Assembly: GCA_035999765.1 (NCBI GenBank) | Contig: CP108521.1 | Coordinates: forward strand, 9,424,001-9,488,000 | DNA: 64,000 nt | Direction of reading: 5' to 3' | DNA from: Streptomyces sp. NBC_01231 | GTDB lineage: Bacteria; Actinomycetota; Actinomycetes; Streptomycetales; Streptomycetaceae | Shown here: positions 35,101 through 45,027 of the stretch, in pieces | Numbering within the stretch: the first letter of the stretch is position 1 | Layout of the letters: each line of letters opens with the position of its first letter | Notes under the pieces: generated by a model | The model's database searches: none | What the model saw: the letters and a program-made list of their open reading frames with translations, nothing else | Told to the model about the DNA's origin: nothing | Made by a program: the position numbers and the translations under genes

Positions 35101-37446
35101 CTCCCACGAGGTCTCCAGGAGCAGCCGCTGCTGGGGATCCATGGCCAGCGCCTCGCGCGGCGAGATCCCGAACAGGCCCGCGTCGAACGCGGCGGCCCGG
35201 TGCAGGAATCCACCGCTGCGGGTGTACGAGGTACCGATCCGGTCCGGGTCGGGGTCGTACAGGGCGGCCAGGTCCCAGCCCCGGTCGGTGGGGAAGTCCG
35301 AGATCGCGTCCCGGCCCTCCGACAGCAGCCGCCACAGGTCCTCGGGGGAGTCGACATCGCCGGGACAGCGACAGCCCATCGCGACGATGACCACCGGATC
35401 GTCGTCGGGTTCCGCTGGGCGCGCCTCGGGCGACGCGGTGGTCACCGGGGCGAAGAGGTCCTCGTGCACCCGCTGGGCCAGCGCGGCAGGAGTGGGGTGG
35501 TCGAAGACCAGCGTCGAGGGCAGCGGCAGTCCGGTCGCCTCGCCGAGGCGGTCGATCAGCGTGACGGCGCCCGCGGACGTCAGCCCCAGATCGGTGAAGG
35601 GACGGTCGCCGTCGAGCCGTTCGTACGGTCCGCCGCCGCAGACCGCCGCCGTCTCCTCCAGTACCGCCGCCCGCAGCGCCCGCTCCCGGCCCTCCGGCGG
35701 CAGCAAGAGCAGCCGTAGGCGCAGGGACCCGTCGGTCGTCGTCGTGGCGGAGGCGTGTGCGGGGGCAGGGGGCGTGGGCCGGGCCAGGTCCGGGAGGACC
35801 GCGTGGCGGGCGATCTTGCCGGACGCCGTACGCGGTACGGCCGCGATCTCCAGGATCTCCACGGGCAGCTTGTACGCGGCCAGCCGGGCGCGGCACTCGG
35901 CCAGCACCTGCCTCGCGTCCACGCCGTCCGGCCCGGCCACGACGTAGGCCACCGGGACCTCGCCGAGGACGTCGTGCGGCCGGCCCACCACCACCGCGTC
36001 CCGCACGCCGGGGCAGCGCAGCAGAGCCTGCTCGACCTCCGTGGGATGGATGTTCTCCCCGCCACGGATGATCAGTTCGCTGACCCGGCCGGTGAGGGTG
36101 AGATGACCGTGTTCGACGCGTCGGCCGAGGTCACCGGTGCGGTACCAGCCGTCGCGCAGCGCGGCCTCGGTCTCCTCGGGCCGGTGGTGGTAGCCGGTCA
36201 TCAGGCTCGGCCCGCGTACCCAGATCTCGCCCTCGGCTCCGTCCGCGACATCGTTGCCGGAACCGGGGTCGACGACCCGCACCTCCATGCCGGGAACCGG
36301 AGGTCCGCAGGAACCGTCGATCCTGGGCCCGTCCGGACGGTTCACCGCGATCATGCCGCAGGTCTCGGTGCTGCCGTACGCGTCGAGGAGCGGCGCCCCG
36401 AGCATCTCCTCGACCCGGTGACGCAGTGTCGGCGCACTGGGCGCGCCCGCCACGACACAGGTCCGCAGGCGCGCGGGGAGCACGGTCTCACCGGCCGACG
36501 CCGTCAACTGGTGGTACGTGGCGGGCACCCCGGCGAGGACCGTGTAGGGGCCGCCCAGGGCCGGACGAGGTGCGCGGAGTTCCTCCCACAGGCCGCCGGT
36601 CGGGAGGTGGCCGCCGCTGATCCGGGCGCTCGCGCCGACGGCGGTGACGCCCAGGATCGCGAAGGAGTGCCCGAAGCTGTGGAACAGCGGGAGCGGCCAC
36701 AGCACCCGGTCCTCGGACGAGAGCCCGAAGAGCGGCGCGTAGCAGGCCGCCACCGACCACAGGGCGGCCCGCTGGGTGGACAGCACGCCCTTGGGACGGT
36801 GGGTGGTGCCGGAGGTGTAGAGCATCCAGGCCGGCTCGTCGAGCCCGAGGTCGTCCCGGGGCGGTGCGGACTGCTCGGTGCCCGCGACGTCCTCGAAGAG
36901 GACCGCGCCCTCGAGCGGGTCCACGAGGTCGGAGCGCGGATCCACCGGATCGGAGCGTGGGTCCGTAGGGGCGGAGTCCTCGCTGGTGACCAGGACGCGC
37001 GTCCGGCGGTGCCCGGGGCCCAGGCGGCGCAGCCGCGCGAGGTGCGTCGGCTCGGTGACGAGGACCGAGGCGTCGCTGTCCTCGAGGAAGTGGGTGAGTT
37101 CCGCGTCGGACGACCGGGGGTTGAGGGGCACGCCGATCGCCCCTGCCCGGACGGCGGCGAGAACGCTCTCCACCATCTCCACGCGGTCGCCGAGGCAGAT
37201 GGCGACCCGGTCGCCGCGCCGCAGCCCGGTCCCGGCGAGGTGGGCGGCCAGCCGGCCGGTGCGCCGCTCCAACTCGGCGTAGGTGACGGTGCGATGGCCG
37301 TCGGCGAACGCCACGCGTGACGGTGACGTCTCGGCGTACGCCTTCAGCAGTTCCGGTAACGGACGGATCAGCTCATTGTCGTGCGTCAAGTTCCCGCCCC
37401 AGGCACAGGCGGCGGCACGCTCGCCGCCGCACTCCTCGTCGATCAA
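29131..37446 (-). CDS. Type I polyketide synthase: ligase-ACP-KS-AT-DH-KR-ACP-TE
   Basis: A 2771-residue self-contained PKS. Order and key residues: acyl/aryl-adenylating ligase (~25-555; [19 protein letters not shown], catalytic Lys in ASGKIAR ~544); ACP1 (Ser ~624 in LGLTSAG); KS (~681-1105; TACSSS, EAHGTGT, NLGHT); AT (~1230-1500; GHSVGE and HAFH, which predict malonyl-CoA); DH ([10 protein letters not shown] ~1626, DAALH ~1806); B-type KR (GGTGALG ~2083, LDD ~2170, NYAAAN ~2228); ACP2 (Ser in GFDSLM ~2402); TE whose nucleophile position is Cys 2609 (GVCTGG) with His in GDHFSF. TTG 37446 is preceded by GGAG; TTG 37389 is an alternative. Codon 30 is TTA, so bldA control is expected. Loads a carboxylic acid, extends it with malonate, makes an enoyl product, and releases it; iteration is possible. 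Confidence 0.93.
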   Translation of the reverse strand: MIDEECGGERAAACAWGGNLTHDNELIRPLPELLKAYAETSPSRVAFADGHRTVTYAELERRTGRLAAHLAGTGLRRGDRVAICLGDRVEMVESVLAAVRAGAIGVPLNPRSSDAELTHFLEDSDASVLVTEPTHLARLRRLGPGHRRTRVLVTSEDSAPTDPRSDPVDPRSDLVDPLEGAVLFEDVAGTEQSAPPRDDLGLDEPAWMLYTSGTTHRPKGVLSTQRAALWSVAACYAPLFGLSSEDRVLWPLPLFHSFGHSFAILGVTAVGASARISGGHLPTGGLWEELRAPRPALGGPYTVLAGVPATYHQLTASAGETVLPARLRTCVVAGAPSAPTLRHRVEEMLGAPLLDAYGSTETCGMIAVNRPDGPRIDGSCGPPVPGMEVRVVDPGSGNDVADGAEGEIWVRGPSLMTGYHHRPEETEAALRDGWYRTGDLGRRVEHGHLTLTGRVSELIIRGGENIHPTEVEQALLRCPGVRDAVVVGRPHDVLGEVPVAYVVAGPDGVDARQVLAECRARLAAYKLPVEILEIAAVPRTASGKIARHAVLPDLARPTPPAPAHASATTTTDGSLRLRLLLLPPEGRERALRAAVLEETAAVCGGGPYERLDGDRPFTDLGLTSAGAVTLIDRLGEATGLPLPSTLVFDHPTPAALAQRVHEDLFAPVTTASPEARPAEPDDDPVVIVAMGCRCPGDVDSPEDLWRLLSEGRDAISDFPTDRGWDLAALYDPDPDRIGTSYTRSGGFLHRAAAFDAGLFGISPREALAMDPQQRLLLETSWEVWERAGIDPATVRDSDTGVFVGVMYGDYSARFTHHELEAHLGLGSAGSVASGRVSYVYGLRGPSITIDTACSSSLVALHWAAKALRSGECSLALAGGVTVMATPKPFTAFSRQRGLAPDGRCKSFSTAADGTAWGEGAGLVLLERLSDARRHGHPVLAVLRGSAVNSDGTSNGLTAPNGQAQQRLITAALADAGLRPQDVDTVEAHGTGTTLGDPVEAGALLATYGQGRDEDRPLWLGSVKSNLGHTQAAAGVTGVIKMVQAMRHEELPRTLHADTPTPHVDWSAGRVELLTEARPWPATDTGPRRAGVSAFGIGGTNAHVILEEAPRPPRSGQRTAAPPVPVPVQVSDPVQVPLPVPWLLSGADEAALRAQARELAGRLSTRPDLSAADVGFSLAVSRSALTHRAMVPAGDQGSTRAALIALAEGRDTVGPMRAVADPGLRTAFLFTGQGSQRARMGAELAAAFPVFAAAFENVCRELDDRLERPLGPVLSAAPGTPEAALLDRTDFTQAGLFAFEVALFRLLESWGVRADFLSGHSVGELAAAHVAGVLDLPDAAALVAARGRLMQGLPAGGAMVSLDATEEEVLAALAGAADEGDRPEIASVNGPRSVVISGAREAVLAVAAGFEARGRRTVRLRVGHAFHSPLVEPMLDDFRRIAEGLAFRPPRIPVVSALTGRSAEAAELCSPEYWVRHARRPVRFADAVRWLGDNGVSAFLEIGPGAALTAAAEDCLSTPDGTGPLCAAGTRGGEPEPETLVSAVARLHVRGARVDWPVVFKGSGARRVDLPTYAFQRRRYWLEAPRTPAPEAAAHGHPLLGPAFTVPGTDRTVLSGLLSLTTHPWLAGHVVAGAVLVPATVFVEMAVRAGDEAGGGALDELVVLAPLALPAAGSVRVQVVVGGADDSGRRPVDVFARSGESAAGSAVHGPESTWVRHASGLIGPTTEPAPTDTSPTELSVWPPRGATEVDLADAYDSLADGGLAYGPAFRGVRAAWRRGDELFAEVRLSEAESFDAGRFGIHPALLDAALHAPLLSGAESGAVRVPFAWNGVRLYAAGASEVRVRVRVPPGGGTDTVSVTLADPSGRPVAEVASLTTRELPSPAAHDVVRHALLRPDWITADPHNGASRADTGSWELVGPDGLDLRASIPEITGTSASTGTTEPDAVVVTAVHPATAADPLTAVHELTGRVLRTVQDWQDDPRTAGARLVVVTRNAFAPEPDLAGAAVWGLVRTAQSELPGRVVLVDVDGLPGSLRLLPTAVATGEPQLSIRSGQLTVPRLASVSATGSTGRGSGRFGADGTVLITGGTGALGAELARHLVTSHGVRHLLLTGRHGPGAPGARELRDTLAELGAQVRIVACDAGDRAALAELVKGCEPALTAVVHAAGVLDDGVLAALTPERMAAVLRPKADAAWHLHEVTRGLDLSAFVLFSSVSGLLGRAGQGNYAAANSFLDALAHHRTALGLPALSLEWGPWNSGGGMAGEQLRERDGKYGDVLRGISVEQGLALFDAALHVDEPVLAPVLLDRAGLRDAPGPLPAPLRGVVRPRRPAAGTGTPGAGSAPGAEQPWEPGAWRKVLAGLPVAQRVDALAELMRADVAAVLGHPDADALPAGRSFAELGFDSLMAVQVRNRLSMALRLRLSAAVVFEHPTAHELARHVLGLLDDLPEDLPANPEGREKRQRHEPGSGPPSVQDRPAQTLSSLYRRVCEAGQVAAAMHMLVTASWAVPTYGPDDSPAHALPPLRRAEGSGGGPVLVVFTGYHPPFAAPGGEWARFHSCFEGDLDVLELPHPGVGAGGAVPADRETLALTHAETVLRYVGDRPFVVVGVCTGGAAAHAVTRRLEAMGSAPVGQVLLDTYLIDDGNSDKDWLLSLPAVIAPRLGGDQFTGDEDSGVAALGAYTRMFLGWEPEPVDTPTLLVRATEPTPAMAAGAGPDEWPTWWPLPHTVVDVPGDHFSFLQDHAPTTAAAVRTWIGSLGQPDARSAPATEGEQ

Positions 37447-37522
37447 CGATCTCCGAGCCTACGGGCCGATGGGCCGAGTGATCGAACGTTTCCGCGATGG
37501 AGGGCGTTCCCCGGCCCCGAGT

Positions 37523-38326
37523 TCAGACCTTGAGGCCGTCGGTGAACGGCGTCACCGGGCGCGTCCGGCGCTCGCCGTCGACGGTGATGTCCACGGCCTC
37601 GTTGTAGAAGGCGAGGAGCCCCTGCACCGCGGCCACCGGCGGCAACGGGTCCGGGTAGCTCCAGACGATGTTCCGCGGGACGTCCCCCGGACCGGTCCAG
37701 GTCCAGTACTGGGCCGTGCCCTTGTAGGGGCAGCCGGTGCTGTGGTCGGTGGGCTCGAACAGGTCGAGTCGGACGTCCTCGCGGGGGATGTAGTACCGCG
37801 TCGGCAGACTCGTCTCGTAGAGCAGCACCGGCCGGTGGGTGTCAGCGACGAGCAGACCGCCGACCTCCACCTGGACGTGCCGGCCGCTGGGGAGGGCGTC
37901 GACGCGTTTGTGCGGGTCACGGGGATGGATGAAGATCTCTTCCTCCTCCTCGTACCAGTGGTCGAGACCGCTGTCCCAGTGCCTGAACCATTCGAAGGCG
38001 ATGTGACCGGCCAGGTCGTCGGCGGGGAACGTCCAGGCGGTGTTCTCGACCACGACTCCGCCGACCGTGAGGTCGTAGAAGAGTTGCGATCCGGTGTGGC
38101 TGCCCACCGGGGGCCGCTCGGCCGGGCGCAGCAGATCCTCGCGGACCTCCTCGCGCGGGAAGGCGTACAGCGGTACGGGCACGCCGGGTTCCCAGACGAG
38201 CACCGGGTGCCTGCTGTCCACGACGGTGACATCGCCCTTGCGCCCGCGCACCCAGCGTTCACTGGGCTCCCACAGGAGGCCCTCCGGAGTGCTGCGGATG
38301 CTCTGCCCTGCGGGATGAACGGTCAT
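37523..38326 (-). CDS. Two-domain DUF427 protein
   Basis: A 267-residue cytoplasmic protein with two DUF427 repeats: residues ~20-110 (VTVVDSRHPVLVWEPGVPVPLYAFPREEV... GGVVVENTAWTFPADDLAGHIAF) and ~145-250 (VEVGGLLVADTHRPVLLYETSLPTRYYIPREDV... YKGTAQYW). The function of DUF427 is unknown. AAGGAG precedes ATG 38326. Its stop is 76 bases before the PKS start on the same strand, so it might be read into the PKS, but the family is widespread and need not be part of the cluster. Confidence 0.88.
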   Translation of the reverse strand: MTVHPAGQSIRSTPEGLLWEPSERWVRGRKGDVTVVDSRHPVLVWEPGVPVPLYAFPREEVREDLLRPAERPPVGSHTGSQLFYDLTVGGVVVENTAWTFPADDLAGHIAFEWFRHWDSGLDHWYEEEEEIFIHPRDPHKRVDALPSGRHVQVEVGGLLVADTHRPVLLYETSLPTRYYIPREDVRLDLFEPTDHSTGCPYKGTAQYWTWTGPGDVPRNIVWSYPDPLPPVAAVQGLLAFYNEAVDITVDGERRTRPVTPFTDGLKV

Positions 38327-38451
38327 GGTCCGGTCTCCTTCGGCTGGCCCAGGAGGTGCCGAGTCCTGCCCCTGACCCTTCCATGATGGCTCACCGGGCG
38401 CCGGGAGCGAGCCGATGTCGAACACGCCGTGCGGGGCATCCGCGAGTGGCC

Positions 38452-39456
38452 TCAGGGAGGTGCAGTGGCGGCCCAGGTGTCGTCGTCCGCGGTGAGTAGA
38501 CGGACGGTCTCCGCGCGCGGGGGCATGACGGGAACGTCGTCCCTGGTCCGCAGTGCGGCGGCGGCAGCGAGGTGGCCGAGGCGCAGCCGGGAGCGTTCGT
38601 CGCGGGACTCCAGCACTCCGGCCAGGTAACCGGCCGCGAACGCGTCGCCCGCGCCGACCGGTTCGACCACCCTGGTGGGCAGCGCGGGCACGAACGTCCG
38701 CACGCCGCCCGCGTACGAGGTCGCGCCGTGCTCGGCGTCCTTGACCACCACGACGGAGGCGGAGCCGAGCAGGTCCGCGATGTCGTCCGGGCGGGCGGTG
38801 CCCCACAGCGCCTCGGCCTCGTCCCGTCCGACGAACACGATGTCGGCGGCACGGGCGAGCGTGAGCAGGGTCGGTCCGGCGTCCGCGGTGCCGTCGCGCC
38901 AGAGCGCCGGGCGGTGGTTGACGTCGAAGGAGACGGCCGGCCCACGCGTGGCGTCGTCGCGGCCGAGGAGCAGTGCCTCCAGCAGCTGTGCGCAGGTGTC
39001 GGAGATGGCCGCGGCGACGCCCGACAGGTGCACGATCCGGGCCCGGCGCAGGGCGGGATGCCGGGCCAGATCGGGTCCCATCCCGCTCGCGGCCGATCCG
39101 CGCCGGTAGTAGTGGGTACGGGTGTGGTCCGGGCCGGGGTCCTTGAAGTAGACCCCGGTGGGACGTCCGGGATCGGTCTCGACGCCGCTGACGTCCACGC
39201 CGCGCGCGGTGAGTTCGGCGAGGATGCGACGGGCGAACGGATCGTCGCCCAGGCGGCTCATCCAGGCGGCGCGGTGTCCGAGCCCGGCAAGCCCGCAGGC
39301 GACGTTGGACTCGGCGCCGCCGATGCCCAGACTGAGCGCGGGCTGCTCGGCGAGCGGGCGGGCGTCCGGTGGGCTGAGCACGGCCATCGTCTCGCCGACG
39401 CACACGACGTCGGACGTCTGTTCCTGGTGGTCGACGGTGAGGTGAGGGGGCGGCAC
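38452..39456 (-). CDS. kdgK: PfkB-family sugar kinase, probable 2-keto-3-deoxygluconate kinase
   Basis: A 334-residue ribokinase-fold enzyme that would phosphorylate KDG to KDPG. Signatures: GETMAVLSPP, LGIGGAESNVACGLAGLG, MSRLGDDPFARRILAEL and the PfkB catalytic motif EPVGAGDAFAAGYLAGVL with the Asp base. The identity as KDG kinase rather than another sugar kinase comes from the N-terminal GE[TS]MxxL pattern and from the adjacent mannonate dehydratase. GTG 39456 is preceded by AGGAG. It is the last gene of the gulonate/mannonate operon, after a 247-base repeat-rich gap. Confidence 0.85.
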   Translation of the reverse strand: MPPPHLTVDHQEQTSDVVCVGETMAVLSPPDARPLAEQPALSLGIGGAESNVACGLAGLGHRAAWMSRLGDDPFARRILAELTARGVDVSGVETDPGRPTGVYFKDPGPDHTRTHYYRRGSAASGMGPDLARHPALRRARIVHLSGVAAAISDTCAQLLEALLLGRDDATRGPAVSFDVNHRPALWRDGTADAGPTLLTLARAADIVFVGRDEAEALWGTARPDDIADLLGSASVVVVKDAEHGATSYAGGVRTFVPALPTRVVEPVGAGDAFAAGYLAGVLESRDERSRLRLGHLAAAAALRTRDDVPVMPPRAETVRLLTADDDTWAATAPP

Positions 39457-39588
39457 GGGTTTCTCCTGGCGGACGGTGCGTGAGCGGGTACGGGGACGGC
39501 GTGGGGGCCTGGGGAGGCGGGGCGTGGCGCGGGTTGGCGCAGGACGCAGCGCCTACGGAGCGGCAGGCGCGTACCGCCTGACCGGCCA

Positions 39589-39712
39589 CGTCGGACGGGC
39601 CGCGTCGGACGGGCCGCGTCGGAGGGGCGGCGACGGACAGGCCCGCCGACGGACAGGCCCGCCGACGGACAGGCCCGCCGACGTCAGGCGTCACACGCAG
39701 ACGTCAGGCGTC
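39589..39712. repeat. Three adjacent tandem-repeat tracts between the dehydrogenase and kinase genes
   Basis: A 14-base unit CGTCGGACGGGCCG occurs twice (39589-39616) with a third variant; a 16-base unit GACGGACAGGCCCGCC occurs three times exactly (39632-39679); and GACGTCAGGCGTC occurs twice (39680-39692 and 39700-39712), the last overlapping the dehydrogenase stop. The tracts fill the spacer of an otherwise tightly packed operon. Confidence 0.8.
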
Positions 39713-40789
39713 GGTCAGGCGCAGCATCACCTTGCTGCTTCCGCTGCCCGGATCGGCGGCGACGGCGAGCGCCTCCTCGGCCCGATCCAGCGGGAAGCGG
39801 TGGGTGATCAGCGGGGTCACGTCCAGGCCGTCCCTCAGGGCGCGCAGAGCGTCGTCGATCTCCTCGACGAAACGGTACGAGCCGATCCAGGTGATCTCCC
39901 GGGTCACCAGGTCACCGAGAACGGCCGGCGCGGCCGTACCGGGCAGGTTGCCGACCTGGACGAGGGTGCCGCCCCTGGCGGTGGCCCGGAGCACCGGCCC
40001 GAGCGCGGCGGGGGCGCCGGACGCCTCGAAGACCACGTCCACGTCCTCGGGCAGGCCGGCGCCGGCGGACAGGTCGCGGGTCTCGTCCGCGCCCATGGCG
40101 CGGGCGACGGCGAGCGAGGAGGACGCCAGGTCGGCGGCGACCACCGTGCCCGCGCCGCGGTGCCGGGCGGCGGCGACGACCAGGGAGCCGATCGGGCCGC
40201 AGCCGTTGACCAGCACGGTTCGGCCGCGCAGTTCGGGGACCCGTCCCACGGCGTGCAGGGCGACGGCCAACGGCTCGGCGAGGGACCCCTGTTCGGTGCC
40301 GACGCCGTCCGGCAGGGGGCGGATCTGCCGCGCGTGGACCGTCCGGTACTCGCTGAACCCGCCGTCGGTGTGCGGTTCGAAGGCCGCCGAACCGAAGTAG
40401 CGGACGTGCGGGTAGAGGTTGGTGCGTCCGGCGATGCGCTCGGGAAGCACGCCGTCGCCGACGAGTTGGGCCGGGTGGACGGTGACCGGCTGCCCTTCGT
40501 GGAGGCCGGTGACCCCGGCGCCGAGCGCGGCGATCCGGCCGGCGACCTCGTGCCCGAGCACCAGCGGGTGCGTGAGCGCGGCGGTTCCGGACGCACCCTT
40601 CTTCCAGTACGCGATGTCGGATCCGCAGATCCCGCCCCACTCCATGGCCAGCAGCACCTCGCCCGCGCCGGGCAGCGGCCGGGCCCGTTCGTCGACGCGC
40701 ACGTCGCCGGGACCGTGCACCACCACCGCCCGCATTCGCTGGTCTCCGGCTGCCGTCCGCACGGGGGCTCCTTCGGTGATCGTGGTCAT
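39704..40789 (-). CDS. Zinc-dependent MDR dehydrogenase, L-idonate/L-gulonate 5-dehydrogenase-like
   Basis: A 361-residue medium-chain dehydrogenase. Catalytic zinc ligands are visible in GGICGSDIAYW (Cys), GHEVAG (His-Glu) and LAEPLAVALHA (Glu); the NAD site is VNGCGPIGSLVV. The segment VRYFGSAAFEPHTDGGFSEY closely resembles L-idonate 5-dehydrogenase. The structural-zinc loop, usually with four Cys, has none here (HPAQLVGDGVLPERIAGRTN). In this operon the most sensible reaction is L-gulonate to D-fructuronate, feeding UxuB. ATG 40789 overlaps the transporter stop; ATG 40735 (MRAVVVHG) is an alternative. Confidence 0.87.
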   Translation of the reverse strand: MTTITEGAPVRTAAGDQRMRAVVVHGPGDVRVDERARPLPGAGEVLLAMEWGGICGSDIAYWKKGASGTAALTHPLVLGHEVAGRIAALGAGVTGLHEGQPVTVHPAQLVGDGVLPERIAGRTNLYPHVRYFGSAAFEPHTDGGFSEYRTVHARQIRPLPDGVGTEQGSLAEPLAVALHAVGRVPELRGRTVLVNGCGPIGSLVVAAARHRGAGTVVAADLASSSLAVARAMGADETRDLSAGAGLPEDVDVVFEASGAPAALGPVLRATARGGTLVQVGNLPGTAAPAVLGDLVTREITWIGSYRFVEEIDDALRALRDGLDVTPLITHRFPLDRAEEALAVAADPGSGSSKVMLRLTDA

Positions 40790-42180
40790 ACGGCGTCCTC
40801 CAGGCGGACCAGGTCGCGTCCGCGGGTCTCGGGCGCGAGGTACGCGCTGACGCAGGTGATGAGCGAGTAGACGATGAGCATCGCCGCGATGGGCCACCAA
40901 CTGCCGGTGACCGCCGTGAGAGTGGCCGCGAGGACCGGACCGATCGCGGTGGCGAGGATGCCGCCGATCTCCTTGGCGAGCGCGAGCTGGGTGAACCGGG
41001 TGCGGGAACCGAAGAGTTCGGCCATCGTGACGCTCTCCAGGGAGAACAGACCGAGGACCCCGACGTTCAGGCCGAGGACCATGCCGAGCATCACGCCCGA
41101 GGTCGAGCCGGAGGTGATGAGGAGCATCACGGGGAAGGCGAGGGCGGCGGTCAGCAGCGAGAGCACGAGGTAGACGACGCGGCGTCCGAACCGGTCGCCC
41201 AGCAGGCCGATCACCGGCACGGTGGCGAAGCCCAGCAGGGAGCCGTACACGATCGCGTCCGTCGGGACGGACCGGCCGACCGCCAGGTTGGTGGCGATGT
41301 AGCCGACGAGGAACGTCTGCATCAGCCCGGAGTTGCCCGCCTGGCCGAAGCGCAGCCCCAGGGCGAGGAAGAACGCCTTGCCCTTCCGCTGGCGGATACC
41401 GGCCGCCAGGACACTGCCTTCCTGGTCGTCCGCCGTGGCGATCGCGGACTCGACCTCGTCACGGGCCAGCGCCACACCGTCCACCACGTCCGGGCGTTCC
41501 TCGAAGACCGGGCTCTCCTTGAGGCTGCGGCGCAGCCAGACCGCGAAGATCATCAGCACGAAGCTCAGCAGGAACGGCAACCGCCAGCCCCAGGAGAGCA
41601 GTTGGTCCTCGCTGAGCACCGCGAGCAGTATGGCCCACAGACCGGAGGCGGCCAGCGTCCCGGAGTTCGTGCCGAGCGACACCAGCGAGGAGATCAGGCC
41701 GCGCCGCCTCACGGGCGCGTACTCGGCCAGCATCACGGTCGCCCCGGCGATCTCGGCACCCGCGCCGAAGCCCTGCACCAGGCGCAGCGCCACGAGCAGG
41801 ATCGGCGCGAGGATGCCGATGGAGGCGTACGTGGGCAGGGCGCCGATGAGGGTGGTGGAGGCGCCCATCAGCAGGATCGTGAGGAACAGGACCTTCTTGC
41901 GGCCGATCCGGTCGCCCATCCGCCCGAAGTAGACGGCCCCGGCGAGCCGGGCGACGTACCCGACGCCGTAGGTGGCCATCGCGGCGATCAGCCCGATGGC
42001 CGGGCTGACGTCCGGGAAGAAGATCTTGTTGAAGACGATCGCGGCGGCCAGCGAGTAGAGCTGGAAGTCCATGAACTCCATGGCGGTGCCGAGCCAGCCC
42101 GAGACGGCGGCCCGGGTCAGATCTCTTGTGGTGCGTTCGGCGGTAGGCGTCTGCTGAGCGGCCATGACGCTGTCCTTCAT
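40786..42180 (-). CDS. MFS transporter of the metabolite:H+ symporter type
   Basis: A 464-residue major facilitator protein with about 12 membrane segments. The loop GRMGDRIGRKKVL is the MFS signature, and the start (SGWLGTAMEFMDFQLYSLAAAIVFNKIFFP) is typical of the MHS family that imports organic and sugar acids. It probably imports the sugar acid handled by this operon. GGAG precedes ATG 42180; the stop overlaps the dehydrogenase start as ATGA. Confidence 0.9.
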   Translation of the reverse strand: MKDSVMAAQQTPTAERTTRDLTRAAVSGWLGTAMEFMDFQLYSLAAAIVFNKIFFPDVSPAIGLIAAMATYGVGYVARLAGAVYFGRMGDRIGRKKVLFLTILLMGASTTLIGALPTYASIGILAPILLVALRLVQGFGAGAEIAGATVMLAEYAPVRRRGLISSLVSLGTNSGTLAASGLWAILLAVLSEDQLLSWGWRLPFLLSFVLMIFAVWLRRSLKESPVFEERPDVVDGVALARDEVESAIATADDQEGSVLAAGIRQRKGKAFFLALGLRFGQAGNSGLMQTFLVGYIATNLAVGRSVPTDAIVYGSLLGFATVPVIGLLGDRFGRRVVYLVLSLLTAALAFPVMLLITSGSTSGVMLGMVLGLNVGVLGLFSLESVTMAELFGSRTRFTQLALAKEIGGILATAIGPVLAATLTAVTGSWWPIAAMLIVYSLITCVSAYLAPETRGRDLVRLEDAV

Positions 42181-42272
42181 CGTGAACTCCGTTGTTCGGG
42201 GACGGTAGCGAAGCGGTGCCAAGAGGGGAGAGGGACGGGAGCGGGCGGGAGGGGAAGAAGGGGGACGGGCGC

Positions 42273-43715
42273 TCAGATCTCGATGCGTCCGGCCCGAAGC
42301 GCGGGGAGCCGGTCCGCGACGGCGTCGGTGAGGGCGTCGTCGTCCGCCAGGTCCGCGGCGCCGAGGACGCGCAGCAACGCGCGTACCGTCTCCGCGGGGC
42401 GGGTCGCGATCCCCCAGCAGGCGGCGAGCGCCCCGGCGGCGGGATCGGCGGGCGCGTCGTCCCGGCCGGTGCCGTGGACCCAGGCGGCCAGGGCGAGTTC
42501 GAGGACCGGGGTGCTCAGGCCGCGGGCGCGCAGCTCGCGCAGGGCGGGCAGCCAGCGCTCCGTGATCTTGACCGATCCGTCGGCGCCGATCTGCCGCAAC
42601 AGGTGCCGCATGGCGGGATTGCGGAAACGTACGACGAGGTCGTCGGCGTACGCGACCGGGTCCGGGCCGCGCGCGGGGAGGGTGGGGGAGACCTCCGCGC
42701 ACAGCGCCCTGACGAGGCGCTCGCCCCAGTCGGCCGCCATGGTGCCGGCGATGGTCGCGAGTCCCGCCGCCGTGCCGAGGTAGGCCAGGGCGGAGTGGGA
42801 GCCGTTCAGCAGCCGCAGTTTGGTGAGCTGGTAGGGCGCGACGTCGGGGACGAACAGGGCGCCGTCGAGCTCCCAGGGCGGCCGGGGCGCGGTGAAGGAG
42901 TCCTCCAGGACCCACTGCCGGTACGGCTCACCGGTCACCGGGAGGGCGTCGTGCACCCCGAGCGTGGCGACGGCCGCCACCTGGTCGTCGTCGCTCGTCG
43001 CGGGCACGATCCGGTCCACGACCGTCGCGGGGAAGGCGACGGCGTCGGACATCCGGTCCAGGACCTCCGTACGGTCCGGCCAGGGGGAGGCACGGACGAA
43101 GTCGTGGACCACCCGGGCCAGCGCGACGCCGTTGCCCGCCATGTTGTCGCAGGACACGACGGAGAGCGGGGGCGCGCCCGCGCGCATCCGCGCCGCGAGT
43201 CCGGCGGCGAGGCGCCCGACCACCGTGCCGAGGGGCCCGTCGGGGGCCGCGGCGAGGTCGGCGGCGACGGCCGCGGACGCCGTGTCCAGGCCACCGGTCG
43301 ACGGGGAGCGGTGGTAGCCCTTCTCGGTCACGGTGAGGGTCACCACCGTCACCTCCGGGTCGACGAGCAGGGCGTCGACGGCCTTGGCGTCGGAGGTCAT
43401 GGCCAGCGCGCCGACGACCGCGCCCGCGACCCGCGTGCGGTGTCCGTGCGGACGGCGCTCGGTGACCGAGTACAGGCAGTCCTGCCGCCGCAGCGCGTGC
43501 ACGGTCCCCGTCGACCGGGGCGCGACCGCGGTGATGCCCCAGGGCTCGCCGGAGCGGGCGGCGGCGTGTTCGGTGTACACCGCCTGGTGCGCCCGGTGGA
43601 AGGCGCCGATCCCGAAGTGGACGACGCGGGGGCGCAGTTCGGCCGGGTCGACGGCGGGCCGCAGCTCCTCGGCGAGCCGGGGCAGCGCCGCACGGTTCAG
43701 GGCGTCGGCGCTCAC
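42273..43715 (-). CDS. uxuB: D-mannonate oxidoreductase (fructuronate reductase), mannitol dehydrogenase family
   Basis: A 480-residue polyol dehydrogenase of the long-chain mannitol dehydrogenase family. Recognisable segments are [19 protein letters not shown] (NAD binding), [23 protein letters not shown], and the catalytic [16 protein letters not shown] with the conserved Lys/Asn/His. It interconverts D-fructuronate and D-mannonate with NAD(H). GTG 43715 overlaps the manD stop (GTGA). The operon context favours fructuronate over mannitol as substrate. Confidence 0.9.
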   Translation of the reverse strand: MSADALNRAALPRLAEELRPAVDPAELRPRVVHFGIGAFHRAHQAVYTEHAAARSGEPWGITAVAPRSTGTVHALRRQDCLYSVTERRPHGHRTRVAGAVVGALAMTSDAKAVDALLVDPEVTVVTLTVTEKGYHRSPSTGGLDTASAAVAADLAAAPDGPLGTVVGRLAAGLAARMRAGAPPLSVVSCDNMAGNGVALARVVHDFVRASPWPDRTEVLDRMSDAVAFPATVVDRIVPATSDDDQVAAVATLGVHDALPVTGEPYRQWVLEDSFTAPRPPWELDGALFVPDVAPYQLTKLRLLNGSHSALAYLGTAAGLATIAGTMAADWGERLVRALCAEVSPTLPARGPDPVAYADDLVVRFRNPAMRHLLRQIGADGSVKITERWLPALRELRARGLSTPVLELALAAWVHGTGRDDAPADPAAGALAACWGIATRPAETVRALLRVLGAADLADDDALTDAVADRLPALRAGRIEI

Positions 43716-44920
43716 CAGTCGTGCACCGAGCCGTCGAGGCGGCGGGCGACCGGGAGATAGCGCCGCCGGTACGGGAAGCGTTCGGCCGCCTTCTCGTCGT
43801 ACTCGACCCCGAGGCCCGGTTCCTGAGACGGGTGCAGCATGCCGTCGGCGAAGGTGACCCCCGTACGGAACACTTCCGCGGTCTCCTCGGGGTGGCCCAT
43901 GTGCTCCTGGATGCCGAAGTTCGGCACGGCGATGTCGAGGTGCACGGCGGCGGCCATGCTGACGGGGGAGAGGTCGGTCGCCCCGTGGGAGCCGGTGCGC
44001 ACCTGGTACAGCGCGGCGAGGTCGAAGATCCGCCGCAGGTGGGTGATGCCGCCGGCGTGCACGACGGTGGTGCGTACGTAGTCGATGAGCTGTTCGGTGA
44101 TCAGGTGCTGAACGTCCCAGATCGAGTTCATCACCTCGCCGACCGCGATCGGTGTCGTCGTGTGCTGCCGGATGAGCCGGAAGGCCTCCTGGTTCTCGGC
44201 CGGGGTGGGGTCCTCCATCCAGAACAGCCGGCAGCTCTCGACGCTCTTGCCGAACCGCGCGGCCTCGATCGGGGTCAGCCGGTGGTGCACGTCGTGCAGC
44301 AGATGGAAGCCGAAGCCGAAGCGTTCCCGCACGGCCTCCAGATAGCTCGGCGCGAAGCCCAGGTAGGCCTCGGTGTCCCACGGCTGCTCGTCGGGCAGCT
44401 CGGTCGCGGCGGGCTCGTACACGGTGCCCTTGCGCACCCCGTACGTCCCTCCGACGTCGGGCACGGCCGCCTGCGCGCGTACGGCCTTGTAGCCCAGCTC
44501 CAGATAGCGCTCGACGTCGTCCAGCAGGGAGGGCACGTCGGTGCCGCTGGCGTGCGAATACACCAGCACGCCGTCCCGGGAACGGCCGCCGAGGAGCTCG
44601 TAGACCGGGAGGCCGGCCGTCTTGCCCTTGATGTCCCACAGCGCCGTGTCGACCGCGGCGATCGCCGTCATGGTGACGGGCCCGCGCCGCCAGTAGGCGC
44701 CCTTGTAGAGGTACTGCCACATGTCCTCGATGCGGGCGGGGTCCCTGCCGACCAGCAGGGGGGCCACGTGGTCGCGCAGATAGCTCGCGACGGCCAGCTC
44801 ACGGCCGTTGAGGGTGGCGTCGCCGAGTCCCGTCACCCCGTCCGTGGTGGTCACGCGGAGCGTGACGAAGGTACGGCCGGGAGAGGCGACGAAGACCTCG
44901 ACACGTTCGATTGTGCTCAC
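43712..44920 (-). CDS. manD: D-mannonate dehydratase, enolase superfamily
   Basis: A 402-residue enolase-superfamily enzyme of the RspA/ManD subgroup, length as expected (~404). It dehydrates D-mannonate to 2-keto-3-deoxy-D-gluconate. Segments: [42 protein letters not shown] (metal Asp and the ManD His), [16 protein letters not shown] (metal Glu), [10 protein letters not shown] and [22 protein letters not shown]. Some subgroup members have low activity or prefer gluconate. GTG 44920 is chosen because AAGGAG sits five bases upstream. First gene of the operon, divergent from the GntR regulator. Confidence 0.92.
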   Translation of the reverse strand: MSTIERVEVFVASPGRTFVTLRVTTTDGVTGLGDATLNGRELAVASYLRDHVAPLLVGRDPARIEDMWQYLYKGAYWRRGPVTMTAIAAVDTALWDIKGKTAGLPVYELLGGRSRDGVLVYSHASGTDVPSLLDDVERYLELGYKAVRAQAAVPDVGGTYGVRKGTVYEPAATELPDEQPWDTEAYLGFAPSYLEAVRERFGFGFHLLHDVHHRLTPIEAARFGKSVESCRLFWMEDPTPAENQEAFRLIRQHTTTPIAVGEVMNSIWDVQHLITEQLIDYVRTTVVHAGGITHLRRIFDLAALYQVRTGSHGATDLSPVSMAAAVHLDIAVPNFGIQEHMGHPEETAEVFRTGVTFADGMLHPSQEPGLGVEYDEKAAERFPYRRRYLPVARRLDGSVHDW

Positions 44921-44960
44921 AGCGGCTCCTTGCCCATAGCGGCTCCTCGGTCGCGGAGTA

Positions 44961-45003
44961 CTTGTATACAAGCATCTGTCGCGCAGTACGGCAATACTTG
45001 TGT
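44961..45003. promoter_or_regulatory. GntR-type operator in the divergent promoter region
   Basis: CTTGTATACAAG (44961-44972) is a perfect 12-base palindrome and fits the TNGTATACNA type used by FadR-group GntR regulators. A second, half-conserved copy ATACTTGTGT lies at 44994-45003. Both are between the manD and regulator starts, so they probably mediate repression of the operon and autoregulation. Confidence 0.7.
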
Positions 45004-45027
45004 CGCCGCTCTACGTACGATGGGCCC

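Noticed and set aside
39589..39712. CRISPR array
   Set aside because: The repeats are directly adjacent with no spacers, of three unrelated types, and no cas gene is present.
42273..44720. An 815-codon leftward frame extending uxuB far upstream
   Set aside because: The extra part lies over manD in another frame and has no family similarity; the GTG at 43715 gives the normal UxuB N-terminus.
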